From positions 1,433,916-1,497,915 of the forward strand of contig NZ_JACVOT010000001.1 of assembly GCF_018882285.1 (NCBI RefSeq): a stretch of DNA of 64,000 nt, in the 5' to 3' direction. How positions within the stretch are numbered: the stretch's first letter is position 1; each line of letters starts with the position of its first letter. Positions 27,834-36,435 of this stretch are shown piece by piece. This DNA comes from Polynucleobacter sp. AM-26B4. Its GTDB lineage: Bacteria; Pseudomonadota; Gammaproteobacteria; Burkholderiales; Burkholderiaceae. The position numbers were made by a program, and so were the translations under genes. Below the pieces are notes generated by a model that was not told the DNA's origin, did no database searches, and saw only the letters and a program-made list of their open reading frames with translations.

Positions 27834-28759
27834 TTCTTGAACGTCGACAATTGCTACAAAATATCTGTGCCCCAGCTGCCAAGGCGGCTGCTGCCACTGC
27901 TATCAGTAGTTGGCTATTCCCCAGCCCAAGTTGGTCTAAACCAAGAGCAACTGTTTTGAAGCGTTTGGTCTGTGTGGGTGGGTCTTTGACGGAAATCATT
28001 TATGCCCTGGATCTTCAAGAGCATTTGATCGCGATTGATACCACATCCACATACCCCATGGCCACCAAAAAGCTACCCAATGTGGGGTATGCCAGAACTC
28101 TTTCTTTAGAAGGCGTATTGAGCATGCGACCACAAACCCTGTTGGTCACCGAAGATGCAGGACCTCCACAAGTATTACGTCAACTCAGTCATGCAGGGGT
28201 TCAAGTCAAGGTATTAAAGGCAGATCATCGTTATGAAGGTCTGATTGACCGAATCAGGGCGATTGGCTTCTTATTGGGGGCAGAAGCTCGGGCAGAGAAG
28301 CTGATCAAAGAAATCAATCATGAGTGGCAGAGATATCAACAGGACATCAATCACGGCGTGATTGGTAAAAATGAAGTTCCTGGTAGCAAAAAACCAAAAG
28401 CCATGTTCATCATGGCGCACAGTCCACAGCAAATCATGGTGGCAGGGCACAGCACAAGTGCTCATGCCATCATGAACTACCTGCAGCTTGATAATGCATT
28501 CAAAACACTACAAGGCTATAAGCCACTCACTCCGGAAAGTGTGATTGCTGGACAAGCAGATGTCATTCTATTAACAGATCAAGGTCTGCAAGCTCAAGGT
28601 GGGATGAAGGGTGTCTTGCGCCTACCTGGGCTGATACAAACTCCGGCTGGCAGATATCGACAGATTTACTCTCGTGAGGCCAATCACCTTTTAGGTTTTG
28701 GCCCTCGTTTGCCCAGCATGCTTTATTCACTCGCTAAAGAAATCCACAACATCAAGTGA
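27821..28759 (+). CDS. hmuT: Haem ABC transporter periplasmic binding protein HmuT
   Basis: A 312-residue periplasmic protein of the class III (BtuF-like) type. The N-terminus has an Arg-Arg pair and a hydrophobic signal segment (ICAPAAKAAAATAISSWLF), possibly Tat-like. The body has CVGGSLTEIIYALDLQEHLIAIDTTSTYP, where the Tyr of TSTYP fits the haem-ligand Tyr of PhuT/ShuT proteins. It passes haem from the receptor to HmuUV. It overlaps hmuS by 13 bases and touches hmuU (TGATG). Confidence 0.92.
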   Translation: MHPVILERRQLLQNICAPAAKAAAATAISSWLFPSPSWSKPRATVLKRLVCVGGSLTEIIYALDLQEHLIAIDTTSTYPMATKKLPNVGYARTLSLEGVLSMRPQTLLVTEDAGPPQVLRQLSHAGVQVKVLKADHRYEGLIDRIRAIGFLLGAEARAEKLIKEINHEWQRYQQDINHGVIGKNEVPGSKKPKAMFIMAHSPQQIMVAGHSTSAHAIMNYLQLDNAFKTLQGYKPLTPESVIAGQADVILLTDQGLQAQGGMKGVLRLPGLIQTPAGRYRQIYSREANHLLGFGPRLPSMLYSLAKEIHNIK

Positions 28760-29808
28760 TGGAACGGAACGCACTCTCGCAGGGGTATTGCAAATTGATG
28801 AACAATCAAACAGCGTTGATGTATGCGATTGGTTTGATTGTGCTGATCACCATCGCTTTGATGGCTGTGATTCTTGGCCCAGTAGAAATTAATTATTTAA
28901 ATAAGCTGTCGGCTAATGATCAGCTCGTAGAAGACTATATTTTGTGGCAAGTGCGCTTACCCAGAATTTTGTTTGCCATCGCCCTTGGTGCAAGTCTTGG
29001 TTTGGCTGGAGCTTTGACACAAGGATTGTTTCGTAATCCGCTTGCAGATCCGGGCTTATTGGGGGTGAACAGTGGTGCTGCCGCTGCAGCGGCCGGTGCA
29101 ATTGTGTTTTCTGGAAGTTTGGCTTGGGCGATACCTGAAGACCTGCGTGTCTGGGTGTTGCCTGTGGCAGCCTTCTGTGGAGCTCTGGGCATTTGCTTTC
29201 TATTAGATCGTCTTGCAAGGTGGTTAACTCCTGGATCTGTCATGGGACTGTTGCTCACTGGTATTGCCATCAACGCCTTGGTCGCAGCATTCATAGGCTT
29301 ATCTACTTACCTTGCCAACGATGAACAATTAAGGAACCTATCTTTTTGGACCATGGGTTCCTTGGCAGGCGCCAATTGGATGGTGCTCTCATTGATGATG
29401 TTTGTATTGACTGTCGCATTCTTATGCTCACAAAGATTGACGCTTCAAATCAATGCCTTGTCATTGGGTGAGGCCGTGGCAAGTCAAGTCGGCATCAACC
29501 TAAAGCAATTGCGTCAACGCATCATTGTGATGGTTGCTATCTTGAGTGCTTGTGCAGTAGCTTGGTGCGGGATGATTGGATTCATCAGCTTAATTGCGCC
29601 CCACATAGCCAGAGCCATCGCAGGACCAGATCATCGCCAGGTGTTGCCATTGTCGATGTTGCTCGGCGGTTTACTGCTGCTACTTGCAGACACTTTGGCC
29701 AGAACAGTCGCCATACCTGCTGAAATACCTGTGGGTATATTCACGGCCCTGTTGGGGGCACCATTTTTCTTGAGTCTCTTAGCAAAACAAAGGAGGGTCT
29801 TGATGTGA
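28759..29808 (+). CDS. hmuU: Haem ABC transporter permease HmuU
   Basis: A FecCD-family inner-membrane permease with about ten transmembrane segments. Landmarks are LWQVRLPRILFAIALGASLGLAGALTQGLFRNPLADPGLLGVNSGA near the N-terminus and the cytoplasmic coupling region GFISLIAPHIARAIAGPDHRQVLPLS. The start is taken at ATG 28759, overlapping the hmuT stop; GTG 28756 and ATG 28798 are alternatives. It forms the channel of the HmuTUV importer. Confidence 0.93.
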   Translation: MERNALSQGYCKLMNNQTALMYAIGLIVLITIALMAVILGPVEINYLNKLSANDQLVEDYILWQVRLPRILFAIALGASLGLAGALTQGLFRNPLADPGLLGVNSGAAAAAAGAIVFSGSLAWAIPEDLRVWVLPVAAFCGALGICFLLDRLARWLTPGSVMGLLLTGIAINALVAAFIGLSTYLANDEQLRNLSFWTMGSLAGANWMVLSLMMFVLTVAFLCSQRLTLQINALSLGEAVASQVGINLKQLRQRIIVMVAILSACAVAWCGMIGFISLIAPHIARAIAGPDHRQVLPLSMLLGGLLLLLADTLARTVAIPAEIPVGIFTALLGAPFFLSLLAKQRRVLM

Positions 29809-30632
29809 TGAGTAATGCCAAATCTCTAATGTCTTTGAAAGACGCCAGCTTAAAAAGTGCGAGTTCAAAAAATAACAGTGCCAAAGCTAGAAGCAATACC
29901 CCTGGACCATTCTCAATTGATATCAAAAGCAATGAGCGTATAGCAATACTTGGCCCCAGTGGAGCTGGTAAATCAACTTTATTGCAAATCATGTCTGGAT
30001 TACATGCGCATTTTGGATGCATAGAGTTTTTATCTAAACCACTCGGAGAAATGAGTGTGCAAGAACTCTCTTATAAGAGAGCATTATTACCTCAACAGCA
30101 TGAGACCGCATTTAATTTAAGCAGTGAGCTGATCATCAGCTTAGGCAGGGTGGCGAGGGGTCACGACCCAGAACTTGTTGAAATCATCAAAGACTCAGCA
30201 ATGGCCGCGAGAGCAGAACATCTTTTAGATCGCTCCTATCAGACACTCTCCGGAGGAGAAAAAGCCAGGGTGCACTTGGCCAGAGTATTCGCCCAATTAT
30301 GGGATCAGCACAACGGCATCCTGTTGATTGATGAACCACTGGCAGCTTTGGATCCTGGATTGCAGATTGAACTGCTGTCGGCAATTTTGAAATTTTGCCA
30401 AGATAGATCTCACGCCCTTGTTGCCATCTTGCATGACATCCAACAAGCCATTGAGCATTTTGAACGTCTGATCTTGATCAAAGACGGAAAAATCATGGCA
30501 GACCTGCCATCCCATCCTGCACCTCAAAAAGAGCTCGAGATTTTGTATGAGATGAGCTTGGAAAGATTTACTCGAGCAGGAAGAAAAGATTTGTTGATTC
30601 CGTCAAATCTAAGGCCCTTTTACACAAACTGA
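29808..30632 (+). CDS. hmuV: Haem ABC transporter ATPase HmuV
   Basis: The ATPase of the haem importer. Walker A is GPSGAGKST (about 49-57), Q-loop LLPQQHETAF, signature LSGGEKARVHLARV, Walker B ILLIDEPLAALD, and the switch His is in ILHDIQQA. The N-terminus is unusual: a Ser/Lys-rich stretch (residues ~8-33) stands where most HmuV proteins carry a beta-strand with the adenine-stacking aromatic residue. ATG 29808 follows an AGGAGG site at a distance of 11 bases and overlaps the hmuU stop. Confidence 0.92.
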   Translation: MSNAKSLMSLKDASLKSASSKNNSAKARSNTPGPFSIDIKSNERIAILGPSGAGKSTLLQIMSGLHAHFGCIEFLSKPLGEMSVQELSYKRALLPQQHETAFNLSSELIISLGRVARGHDPELVEIIKDSAMAARAEHLLDRSYQTLSGGEKARVHLARVFAQLWDQHNGILLIDEPLAALDPGLQIELLSAILKFCQDRSHALVAILHDIQQAIEHFERLILIKDGKIMADLPSHPAPQKELEILYEMSLERFTRAGRKDLLIPSNLRPFYTN

Positions 30633-30640
30633 CCAACATC

Positions 30641-31240
30641 ATGTCTTTGATATTCAGTAAAGCCAATCAACCTCATGCAGTCATCACACTGGTGGTCACC
30701 GCAGTGCATGTGGCAATTATCTTGTTTGGATTATTTTCTTTTAATGTGCGCAGTGAGCAGGGCGCTCAGATCATGATGATGGCGTCGCTCATCGATCACC
30801 CATCAACAAACACCATCAATATCGTGCCGAAAGCATCTGCCTCACAACAAAGCCAAGATAGTGATTCAGAAAAGAGCCTAAATTCTGAAGAAGAAAAAAG
30901 ACAAGCTGAGAAACATCAAGCTGGGGCTGCCCCAGTCACCATGCCGAACGCATTTGCTAAAGGCCTGAACAATCCGAAGCCTCCTTATCCTCTGTTGAGT
31001 AGAAGACTGAATGAAGAGGGTAAAGTGGTCCTGAATGTATGTGTGAGCTTAAGCGGCTTGGTTGAGAATCTGAAGCTAGAAACAACATCGGGTTATCAGC
31101 GTTTGGATGACATCGCGATTGAAACCGTGAGGAAATGGAAATTTATTCCTGCGAAAAATCAAGACAGAGATATCAATGCTTGCTATCTCTTACCTGTGCA
31201 GTTTATTTTGAGAAAAGAAGGGTCAAAACTCAATGGTTAA
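30641..31240 (+). CDS. tonB: TonB-family energy transducer
   Basis: A 199-residue protein with one N-terminal transmembrane anchor (about 14-36), a short charged linker (SEEEKRQAEKHQ) and a C-terminal TonB domain (about 115-195: PPYPLLSRRLNEEGKVVLNV...AIETVRKWKFIPA). The linker lacks the long Pro/Lys/Glu run of E. coli TonB, so it is a short-span form. It follows hmuV after 8 bp and should energise the haem receptor. exbB and exbD are not in the window. Confidence 0.9.
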   Translation: MSLIFSKANQPHAVITLVVTAVHVAIILFGLFSFNVRSEQGAQIMMMASLIDHPSTNTINIVPKASASQQSQDSDSEKSLNSEEEKRQAEKHQAGAAPVTMPNAFAKGLNNPKPPYPLLSRRLNEEGKVVLNVCVSLSGLVENLKLETTSGYQRLDDIAIETVRKWKFIPAKNQDRDINACYLLPVQFILRKEGSKLNG

Positions 31241-31286
31241 ATGAAGCAACGGAAGAGGATGCTGAGCCAGACAGCCAGCGAGTTGC

Positions 31287-31724
31287 TTATTTCTTCTTAC
31301 AAGCCTTGCAAGAGCCGTACAAAGATAAAGAGTGATCAACCAAAGTAAAACCTAATTTATCGGCGATCTCTTTTTGACGCTTTTCAATGGTGGCGTCAAA
31401 GAACTCTTCAATCTTGCCGCATTTGACACAAACAATGTGATCGTGATGAGTGCCTTCATTTAATTCAAAAATAGCTTTTCCATCGCCTTTGACCGATTCA
31501 AAGTTATTTTTTCTTAAAATGCCAGCACCTTCAAATTGCATCAATACACGGTAAATTGTGGCAATACCAATGTCTAGCTTCTCTTTAATAACTTCAAGAT
31601 AGATATCATCAGCACTGAAATGACGATTAGGATTTTTATTGAAAAACTCCAAGATCTTTAATCTTGGCGCTGTGACCTTCAGTCCGGTCTCGCGGAGTTC
31701 TTCGGTAGGGCTTGTTTTTTTCAT
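31287..31724 (-). CDS. fur: Ferric uptake regulator Fur
   Basis: A 145-residue Fur-family repressor. A winged-helix DNA-binding domain (KVTAPRLKILEFFNKNP, then IGIATIYRVLMQFEGAGIL) precedes the dimerisation domain with the metal-binding HHDHIVCVKCGKIEEF and a CKACKKK tail. Position at the 3' end of the haem locus, facing tonB, fits a regulator of that locus. The ATG at 31724 gives the family N-terminus; an upstream Met at 31733 would add three residues. No clear Fur box is seen in its own promoter region. Confidence 0.94.
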   Translation of the reverse strand: MKKTSPTEELRETGLKVTAPRLKILEFFNKNPNRHFSADDIYLEVIKEKLDIGIATIYRVLMQFEGAGILRKNNFESVKGDGKAIFELNEGTHHDHIVCVKCGKIEEFFDATIEKRQKEIADKLGFTLVDHSLSLYGSCKACKKK

Positions 31725-31915
31725 AGACCACAATCCATTTATTGATGGCTCATTTTACAGATAGTTCAATATCTTGGTTGTTTAGCTCAAAGATGCATTT
31801 TTTCATCAATTCTTAATGAAATAACCACATTTGGTAATGCCCTCAATACCCCCATATTTCTTGGGAGGTCTGGGGCACATAAGAAAAAATTCTGATTAAA
31901 GAGTAAGCTAGTGAG

Positions 31916-32506
31916 ATGACCAAATATTTAAGCAATCACCAACGCCTTACCCTGCCATTAAAAGCTTTTTTTCTGGGCTTGGTGGTGTCATTTTCAGGCG
32001 TGACGCTTGCATCAAATGCTCACAATCAATCCCTGGTAACTAAAAATATCAGTCAAGTCGAATCTTTGGGGCAAGGCAGAATGACCTATTGGGGATTTAC
32101 TCTTTACGATGCAAAACTATTTGCTAGTAAAGAGCCTAAAGGTGGCATTGCTCTGGATATTCAGTACCTGCGTAAATTTGAAGCCAAAGCACTGGCCGAG
32201 CAAACTTTAGATGAACTAAAGAAGTTGGGGGTGAGTGATACCCAAAGAGCGGAGTGGGCCAGTCCATTGGCCAAGGCATTCAAAACCGTGCAAGTAGGGG
32301 ATTCAATCACTGCCATCAAAAAGCCCCAAGGCAGCACTCAGTTTTTTTATAACGGGCAGTTTGTCAGTGAAATTTCTGGAGAGTCATTCTCCCAAGCATT
32401 TTTTGGTATCTGGTTACACCCCAAAACCAGTGCGCCCCAATTAAGAAAAGTATTATTGGGTCAATATTGTCCGAGGGTTAATTTAGAGGCCTATTGTCAT
32501 GATTAA
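31916..32506 (+). CDS. Chalcone isomerase-like exported protein
   Basis: A 196-residue protein with a signal peptide (cleavage near TLAS) and a chalcone-isomerase-like fold: VESLGQGRMTYWGFTLYDAKLFAS, later KKPQGSTQFFYNGQFVSEISGESFSQAFFGIWLHPKT. Bacterial members are not known to act on flavonoids. In many proteobacteria this family sits with DUF3833, DUF2878, cyclopropane-fatty-acid synthase-like and photolyase genes; the first two are neighbours here. It overlaps the DUF3833 gene by 8 bases. Function unknown. Confidence 0.85.
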   Translation: MTKYLSNHQRLTLPLKAFFLGLVVSFSGVTLASNAHNQSLVTKNISQVESLGQGRMTYWGFTLYDAKLFASKEPKGGIALDIQYLRKFEAKALAEQTLDELKKLGVSDTQRAEWASPLAKAFKTVQVGDSITAIKKPQGSTQFFYNGQFVSEISGESFSQAFFGIWLHPKTSAPQLRKVLLGQYCPRVNLEAYCHD

Positions 32507-33044
32507 ATTATTTCAACGTTTAGGAGTTTGTTTAATGGGGTTTGCCTTATTTGGTTGTTCAAGCGTGAAAGTCAGTGACTATGCCCAAGAAAAGCCAGCC
32601 TTGGATTTATCCACCTATTTCAATGGCACGATTGATGCTCATGGCATCTTCACAGACAGAAGCGATAAAGTAGTGAAGCGATTCAAAGTCGTGATTGATG
32701 CCAAGTGGACTGTGCAGAATGGCAACAAGGTTGGCGTATTAGATGAAGCCTTTACATACTCAGACGGCACCACGCAGCGTCGTGTGTGGACTCTCACAGA
32801 AATTGCTCCAAACCGCTACAAGGGAACTGCCTCTGATGTGGTTGGAGAAGCATTGGGTGAGGTTGCTGGTAATGCCTTGAACTGGTCATACACTCTAGCG
32901 CTGCCAGTAGATGGCAAGGTCTACAACGTTCAGTTCAATGACTGGATGTATCAGATGGATGACAAGGTCATGCTAAACAAAGCCAAAATGAGTAAATTTG
33001 GTATTTATTTAGGTGAAGTGACTTTGGCCTTTTACAAACGCTAA
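32499..33044 (+). CDS. DUF3833 lipoprotein
   Basis: A 181-residue predicted lipoprotein (lipobox LFGC, Cys20). The rest matches DUF3833: LDLSTYFNGTIDAHGIFTDRS...VKRFKVVIDAKW and FNDWMYQMDDKVMLNKAKMSKFGIYLGEVTLAFYK. The lipocalin-like strand pattern suggests binding of a lipid-like ligand, an inference only. It starts inside the chalcone-isomerase-like gene, so the two are translationally coupled. Confidence 0.85.
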   Translation: MIKLFQRLGVCLMGFALFGCSSVKVSDYAQEKPALDLSTYFNGTIDAHGIFTDRSDKVVKRFKVVIDAKWTVQNGNKVGVLDEAFTYSDGTTQRRVWTLTEIAPNRYKGTASDVVGEALGEVAGNALNWSYTLALPVDGKVYNVQFNDWMYQMDDKVMLNKAKMSKFGIYLGEVTLAFYKR

Positions 33045-33065
33045 TACTGAAGTATCAAGAAGTCT

Positions 33066-33590
33066 ATGAAAAAACTGATCAACTTCATTCAATTTCAAGC
33101 GGTTTGGTTTCTATGTATTTTTGGGGCCGCCCATCAATTTGAGTTGATAGCCATCTTGATTTCTGTAGGCATCATTGCTTGGGCCATCCTCACCTCGGAG
33201 TATCGCACCCATGACTATATGATCGGCTTGATTGCTGTGATCATTGGAGTCGCTCTTGATAGCTTACTGATATCCCAGAATTTAATTACTTTTACAACGG
33301 CGTATTGGACCTCGATGGCGCCATTGTGGATGACACCAATTTGGATTGCTCTGGCATTGACGCTTCAATCATCCATGAGCTGGTTGAGTGGCCGCTATGT
33401 GCTCGCAGGAGTATTGGGTGCCATCAGTGGACCATTTGCCTACTGGGCAGGTGTCAGAATGGGTGCGGGCGTATTTCCTGACTTTGTGACCGCCATGATT
33501 TGCTTATCAGTTGTCTGGTTGATGATTACGCCAGCCTTATTTTATTTTTCAGCACTTTTAAAAGTACGTCATGTCCACTCAAGCAAATAA
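33066..33590 (+). CDS. DUF2878 membrane protein
   Basis: A 174-residue inner-membrane protein with about five or six transmembrane helices. The pattern FQAVWFLCIFGAA near the start and APLWMTPIWIALALTLQSSMSWL in the middle fits DUF2878. Function unknown. It lies 21 bp after DUF3833 and overlaps the pterin dehydratase gene by 20 bases. Confidence 0.82.
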   Translation: MKKLINFIQFQAVWFLCIFGAAHQFELIAILISVGIIAWAILTSEYRTHDYMIGLIAVIIGVALDSLLISQNLITFTTAYWTSMAPLWMTPIWIALALTLQSSMSWLSGRYVLAGVLGAISGPFAYWAGVRMGAGVFPDFVTAMICLSVVWLMITPALFYFSALLKVRHVHSSK

Positions 33591-33888
33591 CGTCAAGCCA
33601 GCTTTACTGGTAGTTAAAGATATTCCAATCAATGAGCTAGAGGGTTGGGCCATCAGCGCTGATCAACTCTCACTGCAGCGAAAGTTCATGTTCAAGAATT
33701 TTGAACAAGCTTTTGCGTTCATGAAGAATTGTTATGAACCAATTGAAGAGATGAATCACCATCCTGACTGGTCAAATGTTTATAGTACTGTGTACGTGAC
33801 ATTGAGTACCCATGATTCTGGTGGCATCACGCACAAAGACATCGCTTTGGCGAAGTCAATGAATCAAATATTTAAAAACATCAAATAA
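33571..33888 (+). CDS. phhB: Pterin-4a-carbinolamine dehydratase-like protein
   Basis: A 105-residue member of the PCD/DCoH family. The signature EEMNHHPDWSNVYSTVYVTLSTHDSGGITHKDIALA contains the active-site histidines. Classic members recycle tetrahydrobiopterin for phenylalanine hydroxylase, but no phhA is nearby; other members act in pterin or Moco metabolism. It overlaps the DUF2878 gene. The N-terminus carries about ten extra residues compared with short family members. Confidence 0.87.
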   Translation: MSTQANNVKPALLVVKDIPINELEGWAISADQLSLQRKFMFKNFEQAFAFMKNCYEPIEEMNHHPDWSNVYSTVYVTLSTHDSGGITHKDIALAKSMNQIFKNIK

Positions 33889-33906
33889 TTAAATACAGAG
33901 AATTTC

Positions 33907-34602
33907 TTACCAAGGAATCTCTTCGCCTTGGTAACTCAAAAACTTACCAGAGTCGCTGGCTTTGACGTTCAAGAGCACTTGCAACATATCAGAAGTTGCA
34001 TCCTGTGGCGTTCTGCCAATTTGATCACCCTTGAATGGTCTTGATAGGGCAGAGGCCACTGTGCCGGGGTGCAGTGCCAGCAAACAATGATTGGGTTTTG
34101 TGCGCTTTTGCTCAATCGACGCTGTTTTAATCAGCATATTCAAAGCAGCCTTAGAGGCTCGATAACTGTACCAGCCACCCAAACGATTGTCTTCAATGCT
34201 GCCGACTTTGGCAGATAGGCAGGCCATGACACCAAATTCAGGATCTAATAGTGGTGCGAATGATTGCAAGCACATGCCAGGCCCCAAGGCATTTAACTGC
34301 ATGGTTTGCATGAACTGAGCTTCATGCAAGTCTGATAACTTCTTTTCTGGTAACCAAGCATCACTGTGAAGAATGCCTGTAGCAACAATGATCAAGTGAA
34401 AAGGGCCTTCATGAGACAAGGCATCAGCTGCTGCTTGAATGCTGTCAGGATTTGCATAATCAATCGATGGCGTTGATTGTCTGTTTAAGCCCATTACTTT
34501 TGAACAATTGGGCAGTTTATTTAAATGCTCAATGAATGCCTGACCAATGGATCCGCTAGAGCCAATCACCAGTGCATTGAATTTTTCTAGATGAGAGAGC
34601 AT
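33907..34602 (-). CDS. SDR-family short-chain dehydrogenase
   Basis: A 231-residue Rossmann oxidoreductase. The NAD(P)-binding turn reads IGSSGSIGQAF (about 13-23), a variant of TGxxxGxG; the catalytic Tyr-x3-Lys is YSYRASKAALN. It resembles CsgA-like SDRs. Such SDRs are often found with the DUF3833/DUF2878 genes, here on the opposite strand and facing them. Substrate unknown. Confidence 0.85.
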   Translation of the reverse strand: MLSHLEKFNALVIGSSGSIGQAFIEHLNKLPNCSKVMGLNRQSTPSIDYANPDSIQAAADALSHEGPFHLIIVATGILHSDAWLPEKKLSDLHEAQFMQTMQLNALGPGMCLQSFAPLLDPEFGVMACLSAKVGSIEDNRLGGWYSYRASKAALNMLIKTASIEQKRTKPNHCLLALHPGTVASALSRPFKGDQIGRTPQDATSDMLQVLLNVKASDSGKFLSYQGEEIPW

Positions 34603-34755
34603 AGAGAATATTCTTAAATTGAATCAATTATTAATGTATGAATTGATCTAGTGTAACCATTCTGAAGATTTTTATCTTTTGCTTGATCATTCGGGTGGTG
34701 TAAAGCCGGATAAATCAGTAATATGGACTGATTCAATATTCCAAAAAGATTTTTT

Positions 34756-35202
34756 ATGTTGCTTACTCTTGCTTTTATCTTCAATACGATCTTGGCTCTA
34801 TTGGTGATCTTGATTCACTACGAGGTCTTATTCCAATTGGATAAGCAATTGCCAAAAGTCTCCCATTTGCCTGCACGCTTCAAAGTGCTGGTGGGTGCCG
34901 GTGTGATTTTCATGGCCCATATTGTAGAAATCTGGGTTTTTGCTTTTGGCTATTTGTTCACATTGCAATTTGAAGGCATGGGTGGCTTGACTGGTGTGAC
35001 CAGTGGCCATGGACTCTTATTAGATTATGTTTATTTATCTTTCATCACCTACACCACGGTTGGTTATGGTGATGTCGTGGCAAATGGCTATCTTAGATAT
35101 CTGACTGGGGTAGAAGCACTATTGGGTCTCTTACTCATCACCTGGTCAGCATCATTCCTATTTTTGGAGATGCAAAAATATTGGACATCATCCAAAAAAT
35201 AA
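34756..35202 (+). CDS. Small two-pore-helix potassium channel-like protein
   Basis: A 148-residue membrane protein with transmembrane segments at about 3-21, 44-66 and 113-136. The K+ selectivity filter TVGYGD lies at 101-106 in a pore loop (SFITYTTVGYGDV). There is no RCK or other cytoplasmic domain. It faces a second, voltage-sensor-type channel gene 24 bp away. Confidence 0.85.
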   Translation: MLLTLAFIFNTILALLVILIHYEVLFQLDKQLPKVSHLPARFKVLVGAGVIFMAHIVEIWVFAFGYLFTLQFEGMGGLTGVTSGHGLLLDYVYLSFITYTTVGYGDVVANGYLRYLTGVEALLGLLLITWSASFLFLEMQKYWTSSKK

Positions 35203-35225
35203 AAAGGATGAATTTAAGCGAAGAT

Positions 35226-36065
35226 TTAGTCGTGAATGTAGTCAGGTAGTTTGGCGCCGCAATGGCGACAGTATTGGTCGGTAGCAGCATGACCTTCTGA
35301 CATACATTCTTTACAAGTTCTGGTGGTGATTTGTTCAGTGCGCGAACTGGCTAGTTCAGCGGTCACAATACCCGTTGGTACTGCCAAGGTTCCCCAGCCC
35401 ATCAACATCATGATGGATGTGATGAATCTTCCCAAGTCTGTCTTAGGAGTGATGTCGCCAAAACCAACTGTTGTCATGGTGCTGATGGCCCAATAAATAC
35501 TCGTTGGTATGCTGGTAAATCCATTGGCTGGACCTTCGACCACATACATCAGAGTGCCCAAGACCATCACAATCATTAAAACGCCTGACAAGAAGACGAA
35601 GATCTTTCTTCGGCTGGCAGCCAAAGCAGCACCTAGGTGGACATACTCAGCAACATATTCAGTGAGTTTGAAAATTCTGAAGATGCGAATCAAGCGCAGC
35701 ACGCGCACATCAATCAAAGCGTGTAACTCAGGGAAGAGCATCGCTAGGTAGGTCGGAAGAATCGCAACCAAATCGATGATGCCGTAAAAGCTCTTGATGT
35801 ACTGCATACGATTTTGCGCACAGTAAACCCGAGCAATGTATTCCAAACTAAAGATGATTGTAAAAAACCACTCTAGAACAGTCAGGCTGAAGTGGAATTC
35901 AGCAGAAATTGATTCGATGCTATCTACTACTACTACCACCAATGACAACAAAATTAAATAAATGAGGGTTTTGTCGAATAATTGTCCGGCGCGAGTATCT
36001 GCCTCAAAGATGATGACGAAGAGTTTTTCTTTGAGCGTCTTCTTGGCTAATTGATCGGACATCAT
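35226..36065 (-). CDS. Voltage-gated-type K+ channel with C-terminal zinc ribbon
   Basis: A 279-residue six-transmembrane ion-transport protein. The S4-like helix carries spaced arginines (VRVLRLIRIFRIFKL, about 118-132), the filter is TTVGFGD (about 197-203), and a final zinc ribbon CKECMSEGHAATDQYCRHCG lies at the C-terminus. The ribbon is common in this prokaryotic family. It probably starts at the first of two adjacent Met codons. It lies 9 bp after an unrecognised 118-codon gene. Confidence 0.88.
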   Translation of the reverse strand: MMSDQLAKKTLKEKLFVIIFEADTRAGQLFDKTLIYLILLSLVVVVVDSIESISAEFHFSLTVLEWFFTIIFSLEYIARVYCAQNRMQYIKSFYGIIDLVAILPTYLAMLFPELHALIDVRVLRLIRIFRIFKLTEYVAEYVHLGAALAASRRKIFVFLSGVLMIVMVLGTLMYVVEGPANGFTSIPTSIYWAISTMTTVGFGDITPKTDLGRFITSIMMLMGWGTLAVPTGIVTAELASSRTEQITTRTCKECMSEGHAATDQYCRHCGAKLPDYIHD

Positions 36066-36074
36066 GACAGGCCT

Positions 36075-36431
36075 TTATTTTTCTGACATTGCTTTGTAAA
36101 TACTTGGGAAGCAGCTGATAAAAATATAGCTAGCGTATTGTTCTGCCTGCATCTTATCTAAGGCATCGTAGATTTCTTCTCGAATCAGACCAATGGTGTG
36201 AGAGTCTGTTTTTTCTAAGGCATTGATCAAGCGTTGAGCCATAGAGTCTTTTTCTATATCAATGCCATGCTTGATTTTAATTTCGCCCAAAAAGGTGCCA
36301 AACGTACTGGCAAATTGCATATCAGCCACAAATCCCTTGTGGATGCTGGGGTGCTGTTGGACCAATATTACGGCCTGTTTTTGGCAATCCTGGAAGACTG
36401 CGCGCATTTTAAGAAGAATATCGTCGTTCAT
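36075..36431 (-). CDS. Hypothetical protein, unrecognised
   Basis: A 118-residue mostly helical soluble protein (start MNDDILLKMRAVFQDCQK, end YASYIFISCFPSIYKAMSEK). I recognise no family. Two cysteines (14 and about 108) and a high content of Ile and Lys are the main visible features. It is only 4 bp from the YchJ-like gene upstream and 9 bp from the channel gene downstream, so it is most likely one member of a HIT-YchJ-this-channel operon on the minus strand. Confidence 0.7.
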   Translation of the reverse strand: MNDDILLKMRAVFQDCQKQAVILVQQHPSIHKGFVADMQFASTFGTFLGEIKIKHGIDIEKDSMAQRLINALEKTDSHTIGLIREEIYDALDKMQAEQYASYIFISCFPSIYKAMSEK

Positions 36432-36435
36432 GGAT

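Noticed and set aside
31135..31335. Overlapping frame across the tonB 3' end
   Set aside because: It lies in a different frame inside tonB and the fur 3' end, with no ribosome-binding site and low-complexity composition.
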